A stretch of 64,000 nt of DNA from WSZJ01 sp964590435 (GTDB taxonomy: Bacteria; Planctomycetota; MHYJ01; WSZJ01). A program made the position numbers and the translations under genes. Shown in pieces: positions 7,711 to 16,000 of this stretch. A model generated the notes under the pieces. It had not been told where the DNA came from. It searched no databases and saw only the letters and a program-made list of their open reading frames with translations. The stretch spans positions 74,681 through 138,680 of the forward strand of contig CAZPWT010000040.1 in NCBI GenBank assembly GCA_964590435.1, written 5' to 3'. Within the stretch, counting starts at the first letter, position 1. Every line of letters starts with the position of its first letter.

Positions 7711-8163
7711 ATGAGAGGCAAGTGGGCTGCTGGGTCGGTACTTTGCTCGATGGCACTGGCGGCGCAGGCAGTCGCCGACCCACCGGGAGCTCTGTCGTCG
7801 GGAGCGGACGAACTCTCGACGCTTCGCGCGTCCGAAGGTGGGCGGGAGCTTCGCGGACTGGCGGGCGGGGGCGGCCAGCGAGGCATCGACGTGCTGTCGG
7901 AAGGTGAAAGACTGTCCCTTTCGTCTCACGACGACGCAGGCCTTCGTTCTCTGGCCGGCGGCGATGACCCTCAAGGCAAGGACATGGGGGCCGGCTGGTG
8001 CGGTGCGCACGGAAACTACTCCGGACCGAGCTGTACCAAGTGCGGATCTCCCAGCCCGGGCAGTGATCCAGGGGCCAGCGGCAGCACCTCCACCAGGTTC
8101 CTCGTCATCCTGGCCCTGGCTTTCCTTGTCATTCTCTGCGTTTCGGTGGTCATCGTGCTCTGA
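7711..8163 (+). CDS. Small exported protein with C-terminal membrane anchor (PA2779-like?)
   Basis: A 150-residue protein with an N-terminal signal peptide (about 1–22, ending AAQAVADPPG), a Gly/Ser-rich middle and a C-terminal hydrophobic helix (FLVILALAFLVILCVSVVIV, about 129–149). A short Cys/His cluster, WCGAHGNYSGPSCTKCG, could bind a metal. In pseudomonads, a C39-like lipoprotein (PA2778) is paired with a small signal-peptide-plus-helix protein (PA2779). The size, topology and pairing here match that arrangement, but sequence identity is too weak to judge by eye. A good Shine–Dalgarno (GGAGGT) precedes the ATG at 7711. Confidence 0.55.
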   Translation: MRGKWAAGSVLCSMALAAQAVADPPGALSSGADELSTLRASEGGRELRGLAGGGGQRGIDVLSEGERLSLSSHDDAGLRSLAGGDDPQGKDMGAGWCGAHGNYSGPSCTKCGSPSPGSDPGASGSTSTRFLVILALAFLVILCVSVVIVL

Positions 8164-8240
8164 CCCGGGCTTCTGTTCCCGCATCTCCTGCCGGCCTGCA
8201 ACCGCTGCCTGCGCGCGGTTCGGGCCGGGTTTTGGCCTGG

Positions 8241-11200
8241 CTACTTTCGCGAAGCGCGGGTCGGCCGTCCGGAAACGGCCGTCAGCCTTCCGCCCCGGTC
8301 CGCGGCGAGGATGTCGAGGATCCCGTCGCCGTCGAGGTCCGCGAGCGCCGGCGGTGCGATGCACCCCTCGGGCGACAGGGAGTGGGACCAGAGGGCCTTC
8401 CCGGTTGCGAGGTCCAGGACCTCGACGGTTCCCCGGCTCGCCGTTGCGACGACTTCCCACCGGCCGTCCTCGTCCAGGTCCCCGGCGACGGGAGCCGCGT
8501 GCGCCGGAATGGGCGTGGTCCACACGCGCTCGAGGCCCGGCCACGCGAACGCCGCGACGCCGCGGCTGCCGAGCGACGCGAGGACGACAAGTCCGCCTCC
8601 GGGGCGCGGGGCGACGCAGAAGCCTCCCGCCCCAGGCTCGGCGCACACCACGGCCGCCAGCCTGCCGCCGGTCCGCCCGTCCAGCGCCACCAGTTCGCCG
8701 TCGATCGTCATCGCAAGGACATCCGGCGCCTCGTCACCATTGAGCTTCGCGAGCACCGGAACATGCCTCACTCCCCCGCCGACCGGCGCTTCCCAGACCA
8801 GGGCGCCGTTGCTGCCATGAAGGGCCCTGAGCGGCTGACCGTCCGCGGCGGCGAGGACGTCGGGGCGACCGTCGCCGTCGAAGTCGGCGACCGCGGGACC
8901 GCCCCAGGAGAAGGCCTTCAGGTCGACGCGCCACAGGATGCGCCCGTCCTTGCCGCTCCAGGCGATGGCATCGCCGGCGAGGCGGCGAGTGAGGGCCACG
9001 TCGAGGGTGCCGTCGCCGTCGAGGTCGGCGGCCGCGGGAGTCGCATAGACGTCGGTGAATCCGGGGCCCTCGAACCGCGGACAAACGGGTTCGCCTGACG
9101 TCGCCAGGATCTCCAGGCCCGCGTTGGCGGATCCGCCCTGTTCAACCCACGCGAGGATCTCCGGCCGGCGATCCCCATCCCAATCCGTGAGGAGCGGCGG
9201 GTTGTTCGGCGGCGTGTGGCCCGCAAACGTCCGCGCGGCATCGCCCGTCCTCCCGTCGAATCCCCGCAACCATCGATCCTGTCCCCAGTCGCCGGCTTGG
9301 AAGACCACGGGGCCGGCGCCCGAGGTGACCGCCACCGGCCCGGCAAGGAAAGGCCCCAGCGCATCGGCATGCCAGAGTTCCCGGGGGGAGCGCGCCATCC
9401 CGACGAACGAAGACCGCCGCCCGAAAACGATCCGCAGTTCTTCGCCCGTCTCCAGCGACTGGAGCGGCCGGGGTGAGCCTTTCAGGCGAAGGGTCCACAG
9501 GGCGGCGCCTTCGCCGGAGAGACACCGGATCCCCACGCCCGCGACGCCGAAGAGGACCTCCGCGCGGCCATCACGATCGATGTCGCGGACGAGGCACCCT
9601 TCCGGGGCCTCTTCCGTCTTCCACAGGACGCGCCCGGAATCACAGTTGATCGCGAGAAGAGCCTCGGCCGTGGGGACGAGAAGCACGTCTCCGGTCAGGA
9701 AGACCGGGGTCTGAGCCAGGAGGGACCGGATGTGCCATCGAATGCGGCCATCCGCCGGGTCGAGAGCGGCCGTGTCCCGGTCCCCGGCAAGCAGGAGCTG
9801 GGCTGGACAGCCGGGGCGGGCGGCGGGAACGCTGACGAGTATCCCGGGGAAAGAGAGAGGAAGGGTTCGCGCGAGGGCGCCGGAGAGCCCGTCAAAGAGG
9901 TCGACGCGATCGGCGTGGCCCGCGAGGACGGCAAAGTGGCCGGCGCCTTCCAGGTCGGCGGTCATCGTCCAGTCCCATTCGCCCGTGCGGGACCAGGCGA
10001 CGGATCCGTCCCGGGCGGAAATGGCGCCGAGATACCGGCGGCCGGAGGGCTTGTCTCCGGGGCCCGACAATCCCGAGAAGACGACGTGGTCCCCGTCGAT
10101 CCCGAAGCGCGGCGCGTGGAACTCGGCGTCGCCGGACCGGATTGGCCGCGCTTCGCCGCGGGCGACATTGACGACCCAGAGGTTCCCCTTGTGGGCGCCG
10201 ATGACGAGTTCGGCGACGCCGTCGCCGTCGAGATCCGGCCCGCAGCGAAGTTCGGCCCCTTGGGGAGCAGACCGGGAGGCGCCGGGTTCGGTCCACGAGA
10301 ACCTGAGGCGGCCGCCCGCGCCGGGAGCCAGGTCGAACAGGTCGATGCGAAGCCCTTCTTCCCCGTCGGAGTGCGCGGCGAGCACGCGCCCCACGTTTCC
10401 CCGCAGGTCCAGGATTTCGATGTTCCAGGAGGCGGACCCGGCGACGGTCTGGCGCCGCAGGAGGGCCCCGTTCGCCCCCGAGACGAAGGCGACGTCACGC
10501 AGTTCCTGGACCGCCAGGTCGGGCGTGCCGTCGCCATCGATGTCGGTGATCGCAAACACCGTGCAGGCCGACTGGATGGCGTCGCTTCGGAAACGCCAGA
10601 TCTCGCCTGATTCGAGGCCGAAGTCGGCACGGGCCCGGCCACCCGCGGGGATATCGATGGTCCGGCGGATGTCGAAGCAGCCCGGAGCCCAGGCGAGGAG
10701 CGCGTGGCGCCCGGAATCGAGTTCGGGGGCGCCAAAGGGGAGGCCGTCCACCTCGAGCTTCGCAGTGGAGGGATCGAGCGACATCTCGAGCAGCCCGCGC
10801 TCGTGGCGAAGCGCGACCGGCAGGACTTCGATTTCGCGCGTGACGAGCACGACGGGCGTGGCGGGCTCGTAGCCCGGGGCTTCGACCCTGACCGCGTGGG
10901 CGCCCTGGGAGAGAACGATGTCGAGGGATTCCCCGCCGGTCTTCCAGGTCCGGCCTTCGACCGTGACCGTCGCCCCGGCCGGGAAGACGCGCAGCCGCAG
11001 GGTTCCGGGCTTGAAGTACCACCACGACCCGGCGCCGGCGAAGGCGATCGCCAGCAGCGACGCCAGGGCGCCGATGGACCAGAGCAGCGGCTGGCGCCGG
11101 ATCTGGCGGCCGAGGACGTACAGCGCCGTGCGCCGCCGGGCGTGGCGGAGCGCCGCGCCGGCCAGGCACGCGTCGATGTCCTCCAGTAACGCGGGGACGT

Positions 11201-12182
11201 CCGCGTACCGCCGCGCCGGGTCCTTCTCCAGGCACTTCAGGACGATCGCCTCGAGGTCGCGCGACGCTCCCGGGTCGAGCTTGCGCGGAGGTATCGGATC
11301 GCGGTCCACGACCTGGAGGATGACCTCCGTGGCGTTCTCGCCCAGGAACGGCGGCCGGCCCGTCACGAGTTCGTAGAGGATTCCGCCGAGGCCGTAAATG
11401 TCGCTGCGCGTGTCCGCCTTCCCCAGCGCCTGCTCCGGGGACATGTAGTTCGGCGTGCCGACGATGAGGCGGGACCCTCCGACCGAGCCGTCGGCGATCT
11501 CGAAGGGCTTCGCAAGGCCGAAGTCGAGGACGAACACGTGCCCGTCCGGCCCGACCATCACGTTCGAGGGCTTGATATCACGGTGGATCACCCCCGCAGC
11601 GTGCGCGGCCCCGACCGCCGCCGCCGCGTCACGCACCCACCGCAGCCTCTGCTCCCGCGCCACCTCGGGCCCCGCATCGTCCAGCGTCTTCCCGTCGATC
11701 AACTGCATCGCAAGGAACGGCTTCCCTTCGTTCTCCCCCACCTCGAAGACCTTCGCGATGTTCGGATGGTCCAGCCCCGCGATGATCGATGCTTCTCGCT
11801 CAAAGTACATCCGCGCTTCCCCGCTCTCCGGCCTCTTCGGGACCTTGATCGCGACCCAGCGCCCCAGCCGCCCGTCCCACGCCCGGTAAACCTCCCCCAT
11901 CCCGCCCTCGCTCACCTTCGTGACAAGCCAGTAGTCGCCAAATCGCTTCGAGACGTCCTTCATCGCCTCGGCGACTTCGGCCGGAAGATGCCGGCGGAGC
12001 GCGCGAAGGGACTCGGGCGGAAGAGGAAGGAGCTCGAGGAGGCGGCGGGAGGGGTCCTTCTCCTGCGCGATCAGCGCGGTCTCGACCTGCTCCTCGCTCA
12101 GGAGTCCCGCTTCGACGGCGCGGCGCGCGAGGTCGAAGTCCGCGTCGGAGCCTGCAGATGAGGGAGGTCGAAAATCGGGCAT
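8241..12182 (-). CDS. Giant transmembrane Ser/Thr kinase with PEGA and FG-GAP/PQQ-like propeller
   Basis: A 1313-residue receptor-like kinase. Residues 15–65 hold a short helical module (AVEAGLLSEEQVETALIAQ) like that of the kinase at 3.9–5.1 kb. Kinase core: SEGGMGEV (91–98), Lys113, HRDIKPSN (200–207), DFGLA (220–224), GTPNYMSPEQ (242–251). A transmembrane helix lies at about 366–386. The extracytoplasmic part starts with PEGA-like beta repeats (LRLRVFPAGATVTVEG) and continues as a long propeller with many DxDxDGxxD loops (DIDGDGTPDL, DLDGDGVAEL, DWDGDRRPEI, DFDGDGRPDV). A role in sensing an extracytoplasmic cue and phosphorylating cytosolic targets is inferred. It is divergent from an ECF-type sigma factor, only 39 bases away, suggesting shared control. 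Confidence 0.85.
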   Translation of the reverse strand: MPDFRPPSSAGSDADFDLARRAVEAGLLSEEQVETALIAQEKDPSRRLLELLPLPPESLRALRRHLPAEVAEAMKDVSKRFGDYWLVTKVSEGGMGEVYRAWDGRLGRWVAIKVPKRPESGEARMYFEREASIIAGLDHPNIAKVFEVGENEGKPFLAMQLIDGKTLDDAGPEVAREQRLRWVRDAAAAVGAAHAAGVIHRDIKPSNVMVGPDGHVFVLDFGLAKPFEIADGSVGGSRLIVGTPNYMSPEQALGKADTRSDIYGLGGILYELVTGRPPFLGENATEVILQVVDRDPIPPRKLDPGASRDLEAIVLKCLEKDPARRYADVPALLEDIDACLAGAALRHARRRTALYVLGRQIRRQPLLWSIGALASLLAIAFAGAGSWWYFKPGTLRLRVFPAGATVTVEGRTWKTGGESLDIVLSQGAHAVRVEAPGYEPATPVVLVTREIEVLPVALRHERGLLEMSLDPSTAKLEVDGLPFGAPELDSGRHALLAWAPGCFDIRRTIDIPAGGRARADFGLESGEIWRFRSDAIQSACTVFAITDIDGDGTPDLAVQELRDVAFVSGANGALLRRQTVAGSASWNIEILDLRGNVGRVLAAHSDGEEGLRIDLFDLAPGAGGRLRFSWTEPGASRSAPQGAELRCGPDLDGDGVAELVIGAHKGNLWVVNVARGEARPIRSGDAEFHAPRFGIDGDHVVFSGLSGPGDKPSGRRYLGAISARDGSVAWSRTGEWDWTMTADLEGAGHFAVLAGHADRVDLFDGLSGALARTLPLSFPGILVSVPAARPGCPAQLLLAGDRDTAALDPADGRIRWHIRSLLAQTPVFLTGDVLLVPTAEALLAINCDSGRVLWKTEEAPEGCLVRDIDRDGRAEVLFGVAGVGIRCLSGEGAALWTLRLKGSPRPLQSLETGEELRIVFGRRSSFVGMARSPRELWHADALGPFLAGPVAVTSGAGPVVFQAGDWGQDRWLRGFDGRTGDAARTFAGHTPPNNPPLLTDWDGDRRPEILAWVEQGGSANAGLEILATSGEPVCPRFEGPGFTDVYATPAAADLDGDGTLDVALTRRLAGDAIAWSGKDGRILWRVDLKAFSWGGPAVADFDGDGRPDVLAAADGQPLRALHGSNGALVWEAPVGGGVRHVPVLAKLNGDEAPDVLAMTIDGELVALDGRTGGRLAAVVCAEPGAGGFCVAPRPGGGLVVLASLGSRGVAAFAWPGLERVWTTPIPAHAAPVAGDLDEDGRWEVVATASRGTVEVLDLATGKALWSHSLSPEGCIAPPALADLDGDGILDILAADRGGRLTAVSGRPTRASRK

Positions 12183-12221
12183 CCCGGAGACACTACTCTA
12201 TGGACGCTATACTTGGCTCTC

Positions 12222-12971
12222 ATGTCGCGCCGCCTCGGATCCACGAATCTCAAGGGACTTCCCAGCCCCTCCGCCGGAAAGTACTGGCCCGCGACGGCGT
12301 GGGAACTCGTTCGAAAGGCGCGCGACGCCGGCGGCCGGGAACGCGAAGAGGCGCGCAGGCAGCTCCTGACCCTGTACTACAAGCCCGTGCACAGGTTCTT
12401 CGCCCGGGTCCTGCGGGTCGGCGCCTCCCGGCTCGAGGACGTCACGCAGGAATTCTTCACCCGGTTCATCGAGAAGGATTTCCTGAAGAACCTTCGCCAC
12501 GAGAAATGCTTCAGCAACTTCCTGAAAGTCGCCTGCCGCCGGCACTACATCAACTGGTGCGAGGCGGAACGGGTACGGCAGGGGGGATCGAGCCCGAAGG
12601 TGTCGCTGGACGAATTCGGGTCGTCGGTCGACAGGCCCCTGGAGGAGGGACACTTCTCGTCGCTGCTCGACGAGGAACTGCGGGCCTCGTTCCTCGAGGA
12701 GGCGATGCAGCGGGTGAAGGAGAGCCTGACGGCCGGCGGAAAGGAAGAGGCCTGGAAGATCTTCGAGGCGCGGACGCGGGTAGACGGAGGCGCCCCGCCG
12801 GATTACGCGACGCTGTCGAAGCAGTTCGGGATCAAGGTCTTTGACATCCGCAACAGGATCGCCGCGGCGCGGAAGATCTTCCGCGAGGCGCTGCTGCAGA
12901 TCGCGCGGGAGCGATCGGACGACGGGCAACGGGAACTGGAAGAGCTGGGATTGATGGCGTTCCTGCAGTAG
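12222..12971 (+). CDS. ECF-like sigma factor
   Basis: A 249-residue protein from ATG 12222 (a TTG three codons upstream is the alternative). Region 2-like features are present: LLTLYYKPVHRFFARVL followed by DVTQEFFTRFIEKDFLKNL, the 'Q-E-x-F-x-R' pattern with a D/W-rich helix that contacts core RNA polymerase and the −10 element. The C-terminal part (PDYATLSKQFGIKVFDIRNR) reads as a region 4 helix-turn-helix. It is longer than usual ECF factors and resembles the planctomycete groups found beside Ser/Thr kinases. It lies between two giant kinases, with the downstream one 91 bases away on the same strand. The three may form a signalling module in which the kinases regulate the sigma factor (inference). 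Confidence 0.75.
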   Translation: MSRRLGSTNLKGLPSPSAGKYWPATAWELVRKARDAGGREREEARRQLLTLYYKPVHRFFARVLRVGASRLEDVTQEFFTRFIEKDFLKNLRHEKCFSNFLKVACRRHYINWCEAERVRQGGSSPKVSLDEFGSSVDRPLEEGHFSSLLDEELRASFLEEAMQRVKESLTAGGKEEAWKIFEARTRVDGGAPPDYATLSKQFGIKVFDIRNRIAAARKIFREALLQIARERSDDGQRELEELGLMAFLQ

Positions 12972-13062
12972 CCCGCCGGGGCCGGCGCTCGCGGAAACCG
13001 GCGGCATTCTCGCTTTGTGAACGCGCCCGTGCTCCGTAGCATCACCCCGGTTTCGCGCGACG

Positions 13063-16000
13063 ATGGAAAACCCCCCTCCAGCACCCGACGACCGGAAGCC
13101 CATGCTCGACGCCACCGTCCTCGCGGGCGGCACGCCGACGGTGGTGCCGGGGGGCGCCTCGCCGGGCGGCGGCGGTCCCGGCGAGACGCGGGAACGCCTC
13201 GGACCGTACCGGCTCCTGCGGCGGCTCGGCGGCGGAGGCATGGGCCAGATCTACCTCGCCGTCCAGGAATCCCTCGGGAGGCAGGTCGCCCTCAAGATCC
13301 TGCCGCCGGGATTCATGGAAGGCTCCGGCGCATTCGAACGCTTCCAGCGCGAAATCCAGGTCCTGTCGCAGCTCCAGCACCCGAACATCTGCGCGGTGCT
13401 GGAAGCGGGCTCGCAGGACGGGACGCACTTCTATGCGATGGAGTTCCTGCGCGGCATGGATCTCGCGCGCGTCCTGAAGACGCAGCGCCTGGACGAACGC
13501 CGCGCCGCGGCCGTGGCGGTGCAGGTGGCCCGGGCGCTCCATTTCGCCCACCAGAAAGGGATCATTCACCGCGACATCAAGCCCCTGAACGTCATGCTCG
13601 TGCGCGGCGAGCGCCTCCGGGCAGGAGGCGCTTCGCATGGCTCGGGGACCACGCTGGGGACCTCGCTGTTCCGGTTTTTCCGCAAGCGCGTGAAGGAGGC
13701 GGGCGCGGCGGCGGCGGCGGCCGGCCCTGCGGTCGTGGAAAGCACGATGGCCGACCCGCATGCGCCGTCGCCGGAGTACGAGGACCGCGCCTACGTGATC
13801 GACTTCGGCCTGGCGCGGGACGGGGCGCGGAGCGGGTCGGGGCTGACGGTGACGGGGGAAGTCGTCGGGACGCCGTCGTACATGGCGCCGGAGCAGGCGC
13901 GGGGGGAGCAGGACCTGATCGGGCCGGCGACGGACGTCTACTCTCTGGGCGCGACGCTGTACGAGATGCTGACGCTGCGGCCGCCGTTCACGGGGGAATC
14001 CGTCGCGGAGGTGATCCACAACGTGATCCACTCCGACGCCATTCCGCCGCGCCGCCTGGTCCCGGCCATCGACCGCGATCTCGAGACGATCGTGATGAAG
14101 GCGCTCGAGAAGTCGGCGGGACGCCGCTACGCGTCTGCCGCGGGAATGGCCGACGATCTCGAGCGCTGGCTCGCGGGCCTCCCGATCCTCGCACGCCCCG
14201 CTTCCCTCGCCTACCGTCTCGCACGCAGGATCGCGCGCAACCGGGCGGCCGCCGCCGCCATCGCCGTCGCGGCCTCCATCGCCCTCGCGGGCGCATGGGC
14301 CAACTACCGACCGGGCCGCATCGAGTTCCTCGGCGATCTCGAGGGTTGCCGCTTCTTCGTCGGGCCCGACGAGGCCTCCCCGGACGGCGCCACCATCTGG
14401 CCCCCGGGAAAACGCCGCGTGCGCGTGGTCCGTGAAGGGTTTGAGCCGCTCGAGCGCGACGTCACCGTGGGCTCCGGCGGGCGTGAACAGGTCGAGGTGG
14501 CGCTCGTGTCCAGCTTCGGCCGGCTGGACGTCACTTCCGATCCCGCGGGCGCGGAGGTCTGGCTCGACGATCGACTCGCGGGGACCACTCCCTACTCCGC
14601 GCAGGTGCTCACCGGACGGCACGGGATCCTGGTCCGGCTCGCGAACCACGAAGAAGTGCCGCACGCGCCGGTCGTCGAGCCCGGGAAGACGGCTTCGTTT
14701 CGCGCCCTGCTCCGCCACGAGCAGGGACGCCTGACCGTCACCTGCGCCCCTTCCGTGATTACGCTCGAGCTGACGCGCCCCGGGGAGGAGACGGGGCTGT
14801 CGCTGGCCGCGCCCATGCGGGACTTCCCGATCGACACGGGACCGTGGACCGCGGTCGCGAAATCGGAGAACCACGGGACGTCCCGGTTCTCGTTCACGAT
14901 CAGGAAGGGGGTGACGGAAGCGCGCCACGTTTCCCTGATGCCGCACCTGCTCTGGACGGCGCAGACGGAGTCCGCGAACTGCCAGATCGGGGACCTGGAC
15001 GGAGACGGGCTCGACGACATCATCTCGAAGTCGCCGAATCCGCCGCGCATCCGGGGGATCCGCGGCGCCACGGGGCAGACGATCTGGGTCCGCGACGCGC
15101 CCGATCCGCCGGGAGACGGGACGGAGTTCGCCCTCGTGCTGGACGTCGACGGGGACCTGGAGAACGACGTCCTCTTCGTCGATCACCGGGGCCACGTCGT
15201 CCAGCTTGACGGCCCCACGGGAAACGTCCGCCGCACGATTCCCGCTCCCGGGGCCCGCGACGTCGTCGAGTTCGGCGACATCGACGGAGACGCGCTTCCC
15301 GAACTGCTCCTCCTCACCGCGGACTCGGTCGCGGCGTGGGATCCCCGCGCCGCCCGGGAACGGTGGCGGTTCCGGGGACTCCCGGAGGTCAACGCGCTTC
15401 CCGGCCGCCTCAACAAGGACGCGGTCCCCGACGTGATCGCGTGGCGGACGAGCTGGGGGGCGGTCGCGGACACGCGGTCCGGATTCGTGGCGGCGCTGGA
15501 CGGGAGGGACGGAAGCGTGCTGTGGAGGACGGAGGAGCCGCCGGAGTCGACGCCGCAGGTGGCGGATTTCGACGGGGATGGGCTGGACGACGTCTTCTTC
15601 GCGAACGCGCGGAAGGCGGGGTCGGCGAAGTTCTGGCTGTCGGGGCTGGACGGCGGGGTGATCCACACGGCCCCGGCGGGCGGCGGGTTGCACAGCGACA
15701 CGGCCGGGGACATGGACGGCGATGGGTTCCCGGAGGTGCTCCGTTCGACTCCCCCGGACGGCCTGTCGGTGTTCGACGGGCGTACGCGCGAGCGGGTTCA
15801 CGTCTATCCGGGGCTGGGCGGCTGGAACCCGCCGGTCCTCGCGGACACGACGGGGGATGGACGCCCGGAGATCCTGGTGATGGGGCCCGGCGGGATTCAC
15901 ATCGTGGACCACGCACAGCGCAGGACGGTCGGGGTGCTGGCGACCCCGTCGTGCGACCGCCGCGCCGCGCTGGCCGACCTCGACGGCGACGGACGGCAGG

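Noticed and set aside
7090..8163. Class II bacteriocin peptidase/exporter system
   Set aside because: The C39-like protein is a lipoprotein with no ABC transporter domains, and the partner has a C-terminal membrane helix instead of a double-Gly leader and short core.
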